The position numbers were made by a program, and so were the translations under genes. Source: Actinomycetota bacterium (GTDB lineage: Bacteria; Actinomycetota; Humimicrobiia; Hakubellales; JAMDDV01). Taken from it: a stretch of DNA of 64,000 bases. Below the pieces are notes generated by a model, which had not been told where the DNA came from, did not search any database, and saw only the letters and a program-made list of their open reading frames with translations. This document shows, piece after piece, positions 47,426 through 57,283 of this stretch. The stretch lies in the NCBI GenBank assembly GCA_023488455.1, contig JAMDDV010000018.1, forward strand, positions 29,598 through 93,597, in the 5' to 3' direction. The stretch's first letter is position 1. Every line of letters begins with the position of its first letter.

Positions 47426-48781
47426 TTAATTTGCAGCCACGTAATCCTGCAGGAACCTCGGAATATCCCCAGCCTCTCTGCACCCAACCAAAACCTTCCA
47501 GTCTTCGCCAAGCTCCTCCTCGAGTTCGCCTGATATCTGAGCGACGTACCCTGGGATAATTATCTTCCTGTGCACAACCTGATCGGATATGCCGCTCTTT
47601 TTTATAAAAGTTGCTATCTTGTCCGGTATGAACTTGCCAGCGGCCCATGCAGTAAGCACAGACTGACCCTCTACGTTCATAACTATAAGCCAGGTGGGGA
47701 CCTTGCTCGCTTCTATCTCGCCTGAAACTATGAAATAGGTGAGCGAGAAATTGGTCGTTATGAGGACCGGGGACTTCTCATTGGGATCTCCTATTGGATA
47801 AATCTTCTGCTCCACCTGCATCGGGACCTGAGGATCAGTAAATATGTTCTGCCTTAATATCAAAAGTGGGAACATCTTCCATGCCTCCATGGAATCAAGC
47901 ACTATAATCGAAGCGTATTTGCAAAGCAGTACCGCGGCTGTGCCAGCCTCCTTTTGCGGATCTTTTGCGAAATCACTCGTAAATGCTATTGTAGGGTATC
48001 CAAGCGGCCTGAACTTTTTCTCCAGCGCCGAACGCCTTAAAAACACCATCTTTTTCAGAGCATCCTTCAGACTTTCTGGCGCCGGATCGATAACTATATC
48101 ACTTACACCAAGCGACTTTGTCTTTTCAGTCAGCTCCGAGAGGTTGGCCAGATCCCCCGACCTTATCACAAGGGGACATAAATATTTTGCTGCTAACCCA
48201 GCCATACCCTCTATATTTTCCGAAGTTGCGCAGTATATCAACGGTTTTTTTGACGATAGTGATTCCAGCACGGCAGCTATTGCGTTCATATCATCGCTGA
48301 TTAAAATCAACGGCAAACTGGTCTGTGAATCTACCTTTTCTGCAAGTGCCCTGAACCTGGCAGCATCCTTTGAGCTATTCTTCAAAGCAGCAAAATTTGC
48401 TTTTATTATTTTTCCAACCCGCTCAAATCTGGCGCTCTTTAACTGCCCGATCTTTTGTTCTATCTCCTGATCACCTGAACTATCGTCAAACAGCAAGCCC
48501 AGAGCTGTCTCATTTACAAACCTCTTCTCGTGCCTGAAAAGAACCTGTTCTTCTCCAACGCCAAAAGCGTTTTCACCTGTTCCCACCCTGATTAGCCTGA
48601 TAGGAGGAGCAGAAGCCTCGGCTAACTCCATCTTCACGGCTTCAGTAACATACGGACAAGCATCAAGACTTATCTCTCCAGCTGCAAGCTTCATAGCAAA
48701 AGCCAGGCAGGTTGGAAATCCGCAGTCCTTGCAGTTCGTTTTTGGCAATTTTTTAAAAATCTCCAATCCTGTTAACGCCAT
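47426..48781 (-). CDS. acsC: corrinoid iron-sulfur protein large (gamma) subunit
   Basis: 451 residues. The N-terminal [4Fe-4S] ligands are Cys17, 20, 25 and 42 (NCKDCGFPTC...DACPY), at the same spacing as the Moorella protein. The middle is a TIM barrel and the C-terminal part the B12-binding domain (VLTAWAAGKFIPDKIATFI, IPGYVAQISGELEEELG). It carries the methyl group on cobalt to acetyl-CoA synthase. It works with AcsD, encoded three genes upstream in the same direction, and is methylated by AcsE. Confidence 0.97.
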   Translation of the reverse strand: MALTGLEIFKKLPKTNCKDCGFPTCLAFAMKLAAGEISLDACPYVTEAVKMELAEASAPPIRLIRVGTGENAFGVGEEQVLFRHEKRFVNETALGLLFDDSSGDQEIEQKIGQLKSARFERVGKIIKANFAALKNSSKDAARFRALAEKVDSQTSLPLILISDDMNAIAAVLESLSSKKPLIYCATSENIEGMAGLAAKYLCPLVIRSGDLANLSELTEKTKSLGVSDIVIDPAPESLKDALKKMVFLRRSALEKKFRPLGYPTIAFTSDFAKDPQKEAGTAAVLLCKYASIIVLDSMEAWKMFPLLILRQNIFTDPQVPMQVEQKIYPIGDPNEKSPVLITTNFSLTYFIVSGEIEASKVPTWLIVMNVEGQSVLTAWAAGKFIPDKIATFIKKSGISDQVVHRKIIIPGYVAQISGELEEELGEDWKVLVGCREAGDIPRFLQDYVAAN

Positions 48782-48860
48782 TTAAACATACCTTCCTCTT
48801 AGCTTGACTTTCATATAAAAACAAATTGCTGTAATTTCAGATACAGGTCATTTGTACCAA

Positions 48861-51041
48861 TCAAAACATCGGGTCCATTGCCAGTGCAGGATGCCCAACC
48901 TGTGTCAGATGCTCAAGCACTTCCTCTTCCGTTACCCCATTTTCCTCAGTAGCAATCATATCGTAGAGTTCCGGGTGACCTATCTTCTCAAGGCGCTCCA
49001 TGAGCGGTTCCCTCAGCATCTCCTTCAGTTCGCGCGGCATCCATACAAGACGTATAACTCCCCCATCAGCCTTGATGAACTTTTCGCTCGTGATGAAGTA
49101 TTTGCTTATGCCTATGAACCCGGGAGTCTGCAGCCCACCGCCTACCGTGCCAGCTAGCGTCGAAAATTTCATCCCGCTCGGCGTCATACCAGTATATTCA
49201 CGATTGACAGCCATTATCCCATTTGTCATGGGTAAAACTGCGCATATTACCTCGAAGCAACCGCATGATGTCATGGGATCTTCCATCATGGAATATGCAT
49301 TAAACTTTTCAAGCGTCTGCCTGGACGTCTGAAAAACGAAATTATTAATGCCCTCCCATTGACCTTTGTCAAGATCCAGGGTGAAGCCCTTGGGCACCGG
49401 CTGATTTGGACCGATTGGATTAATCTCATAACTCGCTTTCCCATCAAGCCAGTTATAAGCTCCACATAAACCCGGCCTTTCTGGAGAAATTATGCATACA
49501 TGGTTCGGTGCAAATGACTGGCAGAGCGTGCATGAGTAAAATGTATCAACGCTCTCATCGGTCATGGTGCCAATTCTTTCATCCCTTAACTTATAAGCGC
49601 TCCTGGCCACCTCACGCCAGGCTAATACATCTTCCTCCCTGGTATAAATCTTAACCTGGATCTTATCTACTATTGCACCAAAATCGCCGTGAAGCTTTGC
49701 GTGTACTATATCGCCAAAATGATGAAGTTTGAAACCTTTCTCTTTTGCTGATTTGCTTATTCTTATCCACGCTATATCCCGCTGTCCGACATGCAGAATG
49801 CCTTCGGCGTAGTTGATGTAATGATGGATTTGACGCTCCAGTATGGGCTCAAAGTCGGTCTGCATCTTCCTCCCTGCCACCTGGACTACAAGTCCAAATG
49901 GTGTTGTACTTCCTGCTTCAAAAGAGTCGATCTCGGGCCCAATTACCTCTATTTTCCCATCCTCAACCTCCGATGGGTCCATCATATAGCAGTATTCAAA
50001 TGCTGGGCCTCTATTTCCTCCGATCTCAAGGTAGACATCCTCTTTTCTTACCTTCTCGCCCTCAAAAGCAGGACCATATGCCACTGGAACTGGAACTTCC
50101 GTTATTATAATTTTAAGTCCTCTTACCTCGATGGCTCTACTGACAATCTTATCGTGCGGTACGCTTGATACCACGTGCTCATAGGTACACACTCCTGTCG
50201 GCAGTATCTGCGGTATATCGGTGTCTGCTATAGTCGGGAAACCGTAGCTTATCGCACCTGCCGCCGTGGCATACTTTTCATCATCAACATCTCCAAGCGC
50301 GACAACGAAAGCGAATATCCTGTTCCTGTTGTAGCGTAATATCCTCACGTAATCACCGGGCGCGACACCGCCGAAAGATAGTGCTGCCCTTGTTGCAAAC
50401 CCCAGTGAATATATCTGCGCGTAAACATCCTTGCCGTATGGCACAAGCCTTGTATCCCAGCCGAGCTGGACCCCTTCTTCCACTAACTGCTCAGCAAACG
50501 ACTTACCGTCGGTTTGGCCAGCTATGAACACGTAAAGGTTCTTCTGCTGCATCTCTCGCGCCAGGTTAACCGCAATCTCGTTCGTGGGTGCTGCCCCGAC
50601 CACGGCTGCAAATCCTGGTGCAGAACCGTCAACGAATTCTATTCCTCTTGCTCTCATGATCACATCGTCAGCAGCCCCAAGCCACATGTCATCAACAGGG
50701 TTCGGGCCTATAACATATTTAAGTGCTTCATATATCTCCTCTGCGAAGAGTGTTGCTATGCCCGCATCAAGTGCGTTTCCAAGATACGGGAGCCAGAGCC
50801 TCTGTGCTGGAACTTCTGGTAAAAGGCCTTCTGCCATCTCTATTATCTTGGGCATATCCGATAGTTTTTCAACTTTTATGCCGGTTAATCCGTATATAAC
50901 TGGCAGATAGTAGCCAGTGTTTGGAAATTCAACTATAGTATCCGCGCTTTTTGCCTCCATGGCTTCCGCGAGTTTTTCCTTTGCCATATTTACAATGGCA
51001 TGCGCTCCTTTTATAGCAGACGAGGCAATTATCCTAGACAC
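48861..51041 (-). CDS. acsB: CO-methylating acetyl-CoA synthase (alpha subunit)
   Basis: 726 residues (Moorella 729). A-cluster ligands: [4Fe-4S] cysteines C504, C507, C516, C526 (SCTLCQSFAPNHVC...GLC) and the Cys-Gly-Cys nickel site C593-G-C595 (TSCGCFEVIC). C507 would bridge to the proximal Ni. It joins CO, a methyl group and CoA. GTG start with GGAGAG upstream, overlapping cooS by eight bases. The N-terminal ~310 residues include the helical CODH-contacting domain, so a CODH/ACS complex of the bacterial type is expected rather than the shorter archaeal CdhC. Confidence 0.98.
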   Translation of the reverse strand: MSRIIASSAIKGAHAIVNMAKEKLAEAMEAKSADTIVEFPNTGYYLPVIYGLTGIKVEKLSDMPKIIEMAEGLLPEVPAQRLWLPYLGNALDAGIATLFAEEIYEALKYVIGPNPVDDMWLGAADDVIMRARGIEFVDGSAPGFAAVVGAAPTNEIAVNLAREMQQKNLYVFIAGQTDGKSFAEQLVEEGVQLGWDTRLVPYGKDVYAQIYSLGFATRAALSFGGVAPGDYVRILRYNRNRIFAFVVALGDVDDEKYATAAGAISYGFPTIADTDIPQILPTGVCTYEHVVSSVPHDKIVSRAIEVRGLKIIITEVPVPVAYGPAFEGEKVRKEDVYLEIGGNRGPAFEYCYMMDPSEVEDGKIEVIGPEIDSFEAGSTTPFGLVVQVAGRKMQTDFEPILERQIHHYINYAEGILHVGQRDIAWIRISKSAKEKGFKLHHFGDIVHAKLHGDFGAIVDKIQVKIYTREEDVLAWREVARSAYKLRDERIGTMTDESVDTFYSCTLCQSFAPNHVCIISPERPGLCGAYNWLDGKASYEINPIGPNQPVPKGFTLDLDKGQWEGINNFVFQTSRQTLEKFNAYSMMEDPMTSCGCFEVICAVLPMTNGIMAVNREYTGMTPSGMKFSTLAGTVGGGLQTPGFIGISKYFITSEKFIKADGGVIRLVWMPRELKEMLREPLMERLEKIGHPELYDMIATEENGVTEEEVLEHLTQVGHPALAMDPMF

Positions 51042-52965
51042 TTAACTCTCTCCTTTTCTCCATATCGTAAAGTACTCTTTCCTTCTTGACATCAATCTTC
51101 AGCTCTTTCCTCTTCCTGGTAATACGCTCCAGCGTCTTCTCAACGATCCTCGCTGGGTCCGGCTCAAACTCAAGCCTTCCGCCAACCATCTCTTCCCACC
51201 TGTTAGTGATTATATCCGTAACAACACTGCTCGCACTGACCGGCGATTCTACCCCACCAAATAGCACATAAACACCAGATGCTACAAAGTACGTACCTAT
51301 CGCAAGCGCCTTTTCGGTCATCCATTCAGGAGCAATGCCCACTGCAGGAAGATCTGATATGTCATCACCAAGACCACCTTCTTTTACAACCTCGGTCAGG
51401 ACTGTAAGTATCCTGGAGTTGTCAACACACGACCCAAGATGAAGCACAGGAGGTATCCCAACCGCCTCACAAATCTCCCTTAAACCAGGACCAGCATACT
51501 CCATCGCCTCAGGGGTGAGCAGTCCATACTTCGCATTTGCTATGGCTCCACATCCGGTCTGGACGACCAGGACATCGTTTTTAATTAACTCCTTGACTAT
51601 GTAATTATGTGCTTCGTCCTGACAGGTCCTTGGATTGTTACATCCAACAACTCCAGCAGCACCAAAGATCCTGCCCTGTATTATCGCATCGTTAAGTGGG
51701 CGAAATGATGCCCTATATCTGCCGCCGAGCATATAATTAATGTATTCAGTCGAAAAGCCCGCAACCAGATCATCAACTACTCCTGGGATCATGGTAGTCT
51801 TGCGATTCTGATAATTATCTATCGCGACCTTGACGATCTCTTTGGCTATCTCAAGTGCACGATGTTCGTCAAACTCCATGTGGGTTGCACCAGTTATCTT
51901 CGCTTTTTTCGAGGTGGTAATTATCTTCGTGTGGAAATGCTGGGCGAGACTGACAAGTGCCTGCTGTATGCACTGCACGTCAACTATCATCGCATCAACA
52001 GCACCTGTAAGTATTGCGAGTTCCTGATGCAAGAAGTTCCCAGCAGAGGGAATCCCCTGGCGCATCATTATCTCGTTTGCCGTACAGCAGATACCTGCTA
52101 AGTTAATACCTTTTGCGCCTTTCGACTTCGCGTAATCTATCAGATCCTTCTGCCTCGATGCGACAACTATCAGCTCTGAAAGGACCGGTTCATGTCCATG
52201 CACAACTATGTTGACCTCATCTTCCTTCAATACGCCCAAATTAACCCGTGAGAGCAGTGCATTTGGGGTACCAAATAGTACATCCGTAATATCGGTGCCC
52301 AACATGGAACCACCCCATCCATCAGCCAGAGCCACCCTCAAAGTATGGGTAAGGATGTGCTCGGGGTCCTGGTCAACACCCAGCGTAGTCCTGTTTAAGG
52401 TCTCAACCACCTCCCGGTCAACACCCCTTGGTGCTATGCCCAACCTTTTCCATACCTCCTGTCGCTTCTTAGGAGCCCTGGACAGATATATCAGCTCGCC
52501 CTGCTGTTTGCCAAACTCAGCGATCGCCACTGAAGCAACCTGTTCACCGATCTCTTCTTTTGTCTTTCCCTCAGTTTCCACCCCAAGAAGAGCCGCAACC
52601 GATTTCAGCTTCTCGACATCCTTGATCTCATAACCTTCGGCTTCACCTCTAGAGACTGCAAGAAGTGCCAGAGCTACATCTCTTCCGTGATCCGAATGAG
52701 CTGCAGTCCCTGCTGCAACCGCTCTTGCAAAGTTCCTCGCTGCAATGGTGTGGATATTCGCTCCGCAGATCCCCGTCTTGCCCTCGATATCCTTGCCTGT
52801 AATACGACACGGCCCCATCCAGCAATGCTTGCAACAGCTGCCACTTGCGCCAATTGGACACGGTTTCATATCAACAACCCTGTCAAAAGCAGTTAATAAT
52901 TCAGGGTCTGTTATCTTTTCAAAAATCTCCGCCGCCGCGGGATCTATTGATCTAACTCTTTCCAT
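51034..52965 (-). CDS. cooS: anaerobic Ni-CO dehydrogenase catalytic (beta) subunit
   Basis: 643 residues (acsA in acetogen nomenclature). The D- and B-cluster cysteines C36, C44 and C45, C48, C53, C67 (CPIGASGSCCKHCWMGPC...GICGAN) are at family spacing. C-cluster regions include HGHEPVLSE, GICCTANEI, GVVGCNNPRT, VQTGCGAIA and HLGSCVDNSR. It reduces CO2 to CO for AcsB. It overlaps acsB by eight bases, and a Fur-type palindrome lies 22 bases before its ATG. Confidence 0.98.
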   Translation of the reverse strand: MERVRSIDPAAAEIFEKITDPELLTAFDRVVDMKPCPIGASGSCCKHCWMGPCRITGKDIEGKTGICGANIHTIAARNFARAVAAGTAAHSDHGRDVALALLAVSRGEAEGYEIKDVEKLKSVAALLGVETEGKTKEEIGEQVASVAIAEFGKQQGELIYLSRAPKKRQEVWKRLGIAPRGVDREVVETLNRTTLGVDQDPEHILTHTLRVALADGWGGSMLGTDITDVLFGTPNALLSRVNLGVLKEDEVNIVVHGHEPVLSELIVVASRQKDLIDYAKSKGAKGINLAGICCTANEIMMRQGIPSAGNFLHQELAILTGAVDAMIVDVQCIQQALVSLAQHFHTKIITTSKKAKITGATHMEFDEHRALEIAKEIVKVAIDNYQNRKTTMIPGVVDDLVAGFSTEYINYMLGGRYRASFRPLNDAIIQGRIFGAAGVVGCNNPRTCQDEAHNYIVKELIKNDVLVVQTGCGAIANAKYGLLTPEAMEYAGPGLREICEAVGIPPVLHLGSCVDNSRILTVLTEVVKEGGLGDDISDLPAVGIAPEWMTEKALAIGTYFVASGVYVLFGGVESPVSASSVVTDIITNRWEEMVGGRLEFEPDPARIVEKTLERITRKRKELKIDVKKERVLYDMEKRRELSV

Positions 52966-52986
52966 TTAATACACCGTACCTTTATT

Positions 52987-53008
52987 AGTAATAATAATTA
53001 TTAACATT
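52987..53008. promoter_or_regulatory. Fur/PerR-like operator before cooS
   Basis: Centred between 52997 and 52998, this 22-base stretch (left half AGTAATAATAA, right half TTATTAACATT) matches 18 of 22 positions of the perfect palindrome before the fur-like gene and contains the same 12-base core TAATAATTATTA. It lies in the 49-base acsD-cooS gap. It would allow separate control of cooS-acsB and downstream genes. AT-richness raises the chance background. Confidence 0.5.
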
Positions 53009-53014
53009 ATAATC

Positions 53015-53956
53015 CTAAAATAGATCACTCACAATACTGCTCACTGTTTGCAGCGAGCGCGGATGTCTCATTACCACGATATTTGAGCCTGCCATCAATA
53101 AGGTTATAGAAGTGATGACTTCCCAAGCTATTCCCCGTTCGGTCGGGTCGCCAATTAAGGGGTCATCCTCGAACTTGATCTTATTCTCTTTTATCTTCCA
53201 GACCTCCTGACCAACATTGTTCAATATCGGCATCTGGGTCATCTTGTCTCCCTGTTTCAGTGCTGCAAGTTTGAGCCTTTCAATGACCGAATATGTATAT
53301 TCAATCCCATAGCCTAACCCACCTGTAGTAGTATCCATGGCGATCCTTTGCGAATCCAGTCCCAGTTGCGTCATCAAAATGTTGAGCTGCTTTGCTAGAT
53401 TTACATCAAGCGGAGTCTGTCCTACTATGCTCTTGTTAAATCCCATTCCAGCTGCCGCGATGGTCTTGTAATTATCCTCCTGTGCAAAACCCAGGAGGAA
53501 GTTGTTCTTGGCATTATCTTCTGCAACTTTTTTCAACACCTCAGAGTCCTTCCCAATGCTGCCAGTGCCATAAACAATCAATGGAACATTAACCGAGGAT
53601 AATATACTCGCGACTATCTTTGATGCATCCTCAGGCAACCTATCAAGACCGTTAGGATCGGTCCCTATAAGGGTCAACATTATACATGGGGCCTTATACT
53701 CTTCTGCGCACTTCAGGGCCCATTTGACAGGATCATCATAAACATCACCATACGCATCAATAAGCGCCGGCGGCCAATCACTTGGAGTGACATCCAGAAC
53801 CTCAAGCGCAAGGACTGGTTTATTGGGTATTTCACCCTCAAAAACATAAAACGGCAGACAGTTCTCACCGCCTCCAGTTATGGTCCTGCCATTGTCCCCC
53901 CATGTCAGGGCGTTGATTGCACCGTTATATTTATCTATGGGATCTGAGTAAGACAT
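53015..53956 (-). CDS. acsD: corrinoid iron-sulfur protein small (delta) subunit
   Basis: 313 residues (Moorella about 323). TIM-barrel CdhD/AcsD family: ALTWGDNGRTITGGGENCLPFYVFEG near the start, ALEVLDVTPSDWP, APCIMLTLIGTDPNG, LIVYGTGSIGKD, and DTTTGGLGYGIEYTYSVIER. It pairs with AcsC and lies over the cobalt. GGAGG stands 8 bases before the ATG. Its neighbours cooC and cooS agree with maturation and assembly of one complex. Confidence 0.97.
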   Translation of the reverse strand: MSYSDPIDKYNGAINALTWGDNGRTITGGGENCLPFYVFEGEIPNKPVLALEVLDVTPSDWPPALIDAYGDVYDDPVKWALKCAEEYKAPCIMLTLIGTDPNGLDRLPEDASKIVASILSSVNVPLIVYGTGSIGKDSEVLKKVAEDNAKNNFLLGFAQEDNYKTIAAAGMGFNKSIVGQTPLDVNLAKQLNILMTQLGLDSQRIAMDTTTGGLGYGIEYTYSVIERLKLAALKQGDKMTQMPILNNVGQEVWKIKENKIKFEDDPLIGDPTERGIAWEVITSITLLMAGSNIVVMRHPRSLQTVSSIVSDLF

Positions 53957-54097
53957 GAAAAAACCTCCGCTCTTAGTATTTTTTGTTTCAAATGGTGGGA
54001 AAAACCGGGTATTAGTTTAAAATCTCTAAAGTAAAATGCAGTGCTACTTCTATATTCAGCGTTCAGGCCTACAGATAAAGACATAAGTTATTTATTT

Positions 54098-54862
54098 TTA
54101 TTCAGGAATGCCCAAAATCTTACCAATTATATCAAAAACCCTTTTTAAGGCAATAGAATCGGCTGGCAGATCAAATATATTTTGGCCCCTGAAATCCATC
54201 TCAAAAATTGCCTCATCAGATGGAATAACACCAGCAAGCTCAAGCTCATCTCTAACATAGGTACTATAGAGCTCAATGGCACGGGCATCATCTGCCCTAT
54301 TGATTATCAGGTACGTCCTGCCCATTCTTAACTTCAGATCACTGGAGAGCTCCTTAACCCTTATTGCAGCCTGAATACCTCTTATGGAAGCATCCGATAT
54401 GATCATAAAAGTATCTACATCCTGCGTTGTCATCCTGCTCAAATGCTCCAGTCCTGCCTCATTGTCCATCACGACATACCTATAGTTAGCAACCAGCACA
54501 TCAGCGTACTCCCTGAATAGAGAGTTAGCATAACAGTAGCACCCCTGTCCTTCCGGCCTGCCCATGACGAGCAGGTCAAAACCAACCTGTTCAACCAGGG
54601 ACTCCTGCAATTTCAGCTCCATATATGACTTCTTCGTCATCCCGGAAGGTATCTTACCGTAAGAATTGCGGATATCCTCGCGCACGCTCCCAACAGTGTT
54701 CTTCACTTCGATCCCAAGTAGTTCATTCAAATTCGAATTTGGATCAGCATCTAACGCCAGGATGGGCGTCTTCCTGTTCTCAATTAAAAAACGCATCGTC
54801 ATCGCACATATGGTTGTCTTGCCGGTGCCGCCCTTTCCGGCTACTGCGATCACGTGTGACAC
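54098..54862 (-). CDS. cooC: CooC/AcsF-type nickel-insertion ATPase
   Basis: 254 residues. Deviant P-loop GKGGTGKTT (9-17), switch region DADPNSNLNELLG, the Cys108-x-Cys110 metal-binding pair in EGQGCYCYAN, and DNEAGLEHLSRMT. This is the SIMIBI-class MinD-like ATPase that loads Ni into CODH (CooC) or ACS (AcsF/CooC2). GTG start placed directly against the stop of the activator gene (TAG-GTG). Which of the two enzymes it serves cannot be told; only one copy is visible. Confidence 0.95.
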   Translation of the reverse strand: MSHVIAVAGKGGTGKTTICAMTMRFLIENRKTPILALDADPNSNLNELLGIEVKNTVGSVREDIRNSYGKIPSGMTKKSYMELKLQESLVEQVGFDLLVMGRPEGQGCYCYANSLFREYADVLVANYRYVVMDNEAGLEHLSRMTTQDVDTFMIISDASIRGIQAAIRVKELSSDLKLRMGRTYLIINRADDARAIELYSTYVRDELELAGVIPSDEAIFEMDFRGQNIFDLPADSIALKRVFDIIGKILGIPE

Positions 54863-56806
54863 CTATCCATCCCTTCTCTTACCGGACAGGATCCTGGTTA
54901 CGCTTGGGAACTCCTCAATGTTGGTATGAGGTAGAAAGAGCGAAGCTATATATCTGTTCATGAACTTGAAGTTGGTGGACAGTTCGATATAAGTAATGTT
55001 CCTGGCAACCTCCTCGCATTCCATCTGCTTATCGTAATTTAAAAGCGAAACATATGCCCCCATTATCGATGTATTGCCCAAAAACGTGAACTTATCGGCC
55101 GGGGTATCCGGCAGGAGCCCGATTGAAATAGCATTCTCAATGTTTATGTAATTCCCAAATCCCCCCGCAATATAAATTCGGTCAATCTCGTGTGGGGATA
55201 AATCGACCTCATCCAGCAGCGTCATTATCCCAGCGTAAACTGCAGCTTTTGCCCTGATCAGGTTATCAATGTCCACCTCCGTGATCTTGATCTCTTCCCC
55301 ACTCATCGTCTCGCCTGACTTGCTGATAATGTACTCTAGAAAGCTTCCATTTTTATTTAATCGCGAACATTTCAGATCAGGATAAAACTTACCCCGCCTG
55401 TCAATTATCCCGGAAAGGTAAAGCTCGCCCAGCAGATCGATCATACCTGAACCACAGATGCCCTTTGGCTTTACATTACCAATTACTGAAACTTCAGGTT
55501 CGCAGTCCGCTGATCTGATCTTCACGCCTCCGATCGCACCAGCCGACGCGCGCACTCCACAGCTGACTCCACCACCCTCGAAAGCAGGCCCAGCAGAACA
55601 TGAACACCCAACCATCCATTCGTTATTACCGATTACCAGTTCGCCATTCGTTCCAAGATCCATGAAAAGAGTTATCTCTTCTTCTTTATGCATACCAGTA
55701 GCTACAATTCCAGCAGTTATATCCGCTCCAAGATAGCTTGCAACACCAGGAAGGGGAACGACAAGCGCGTTGGGAATATTCTTTAAATTTATGTCCCCGG
55801 AGTAAAACGGCGGAAAGCTGTTCGCAAAAGTAACATACGGCTCTTCCCGAATATACTTTGGGGATATTCCCAAAAATATGTGCATCATGGTTGAGTTTCC
55901 TGCAACGGTCATAAGTGCGATATCCGATGGATCCATCTTTGCCTTCCGAGTTACGGACATGACCAGATCATTAATAGTACCCACAGCCAGATCCTGTAAT
56001 ATCTGCAGCCCATCATTTTTAATCGAAAAAACTATCCTGGATATGACGTCATCTCCTGCTTCAATCTGCCTATTATAGTTTGATGAGACGGAAAGCAGCT
56101 CCCCACTCTTGAGGTCGATCAAATATGCAACGATTGTTGTAGTTCCGATATCAACAGCAAGCCCAAGCGGGTTAGCTTTATCATTTTCGGGTAGAAATGC
56201 AAAAACCTGACCCGTGGGCTCATCATAAAAAGCTCGAAGCTCCCAGTTTGATGCACGCAAAAGTCCAACCAGATGGCCGAACAGATGATTCGGAATCCTC
56301 ATGTTAAGATCCGGATTATTTACATCAATAGACCTGTGGACTCTTTCAAGATCGCTAATGGTGCGGTTCAAAATCGGCTCTTCCACTGATAAATGGATCT
56401 CCCGAACACGCGGCTTTAAGTCCACAGAACTAATATCTATAACCTTAGCTCCCTCTGCTTTTACACCGACGATGGGCCTGGTGGAGATTCCCTCTTCTAT
56501 CAAAATCTTATCAAGGTCTGAGGGTTCCAACTCAACCTCCAGGTCGCTCAAAGGCGTCGTCAGACACGAAAGTACATATCCTCTCGATTTCAACTCTGAA
56601 CTGAGCTTGCCTGACGGTTTCGTCTGAAACTGTCCTTTTAAGATGCGAACCCTGCACTTCCCACATGTTCCGTTGCCACCACAAGCAGCATCGACATGAA
56701 GTCCTGCAGATAACGCGATCCTGTGAAGTTCATCTCCACTTTTGGCTTTAACGACTACCTTTTCTGGCAAAAAGGTAATGTCTAATTCTTCTTCTTTATC
56801 TACCAT
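54863..56806 (-). CDS. reductive activator of the corrinoid iron-sulfur protein (RACo-like)
   Basis: 647 residues. The N-terminal [2Fe-2S] ferredoxin has Cys42, 48, 51 and 81 (CGGNGTCGKC...LSC). A linker follows, then an ASKHA-type ATPase domain: AVDIGTTTIVAYLIDL, DLGTNGELVIGN, SAGPAFEGGG and IYIAGGFGNYI. RACo uses ATP to return inactive Co(II) of AcsCD to Co(I). It lies between the fur-like regulator (7-base gap) and cooC (abutting), so it is probably made whenever the carbonyl branch is induced. In acetogens it is often called AcsV. Confidence 0.93.
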   Translation of the reverse strand: MVDKEEELDITFLPEKVVVKAKSGDELHRIALSAGLHVDAACGGNGTCGKCRVRILKGQFQTKPSGKLSSELKSRGYVLSCLTTPLSDLEVELEPSDLDKILIEEGISTRPIVGVKAEGAKVIDISSVDLKPRVREIHLSVEEPILNRTISDLERVHRSIDVNNPDLNMRIPNHLFGHLVGLLRASNWELRAFYDEPTGQVFAFLPENDKANPLGLAVDIGTTTIVAYLIDLKSGELLSVSSNYNRQIEAGDDVISRIVFSIKNDGLQILQDLAVGTINDLVMSVTRKAKMDPSDIALMTVAGNSTMMHIFLGISPKYIREEPYVTFANSFPPFYSGDINLKNIPNALVVPLPGVASYLGADITAGIVATGMHKEEEITLFMDLGTNGELVIGNNEWMVGCSCSAGPAFEGGGVSCGVRASAGAIGGVKIRSADCEPEVSVIGNVKPKGICGSGMIDLLGELYLSGIIDRRGKFYPDLKCSRLNKNGSFLEYIISKSGETMSGEEIKITEVDIDNLIRAKAAVYAGIMTLLDEVDLSPHEIDRIYIAGGFGNYINIENAISIGLLPDTPADKFTFLGNTSIMGAYVSLLNYDKQMECEEVARNITYIELSTNFKFMNRYIASLFLPHTNIEEFPSVTRILSGKRRDG

Positions 56807-56813
56807 TTAAAGA

Positions 56814-57206
56814 TCATCTATGACTGTTCTTACATTTAATACAGGAACCGAAAAGTTCTAATCGGTAGCTATTAATAACAAAGTTTTTAACACCTGAAAA
56901 GATGACTTTATCAAGCTTCATGAATTCTTCCTCAATGTCAAATACGCTATCGCATATCTCGCACGTGAAGTGATGATGATTGGTCGTATTTCCGTCGAAC
57001 CTGCTTGCTGAATTTCCATATCTAAGCTCTTGAATCTCCCCTACTTCCGATAAAATGCGCAGGTTTCTATAAACAGTTCCGAAAGATAATGAAGGAAAAT
57101 TTGATTTCAGAGAAATATAGATATCTTCCGCCCGTGGATGGCACATTGTGCTTCTCAGGTAATCAAGAATGGCTCTGCGCTGTTGTGTATTTCTATGAGT
57201 AATCAT
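56814..57206 (-). CDS. Fur/PerR-family metalloregulator
   Basis: 130 residues. Winged helix (QQRRAILDYLRS, ISLKSNFPSLSFGTVYRNLRIL), metal-site His run HHH at 77-79, and a structural zinc site C82/C85 with C122/C125. Close to PerR by length and by the short C-terminus. First gene of the Wood-Ljungdahl transcript, seven bases before the activator gene, with GGAAGGAG before the ATG and a perfect palindrome just upstream. It is likely self-regulating and senses metal or peroxide/oxygen stress, relevant to the oxygen-labile CODH/ACS. Sensing ligand not determined. Confidence 0.9.
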   Translation of the reverse strand: MITHRNTQQRRAILDYLRSTMCHPRAEDIYISLKSNFPSLSFGTVYRNLRILSEVGEIQELRYGNSASRFDGNTTNHHHFTCEICDSVFDIEEEFMKLDKVIFSGVKNFVINSYRLELFGSCIKCKNSHR

Positions 57207-57218
57207 TCAGCTCCTTCC

Positions 57219-57240
57219 ATTAATAATAATTATTATTAAT
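57219..57240. promoter_or_regulatory. perfect 22-bp palindrome, Fur/PerR-like operator
   Basis: The half-site ATTAATAATAA (57219-57229) is followed by its exact reverse complement (57230-57240). It sits right before the ribosome-binding site of the fur-like gene. The AT-rich inverted repeat resembles Fur/PerR boxes (TTATAAT-ATTATAA type). Autoregulation is the simplest reading. Confidence 0.72.
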
Positions 57241-57283
57241 TCAATAATATTATTTGAATGTTACATTGTCAAACCAAAAACGT

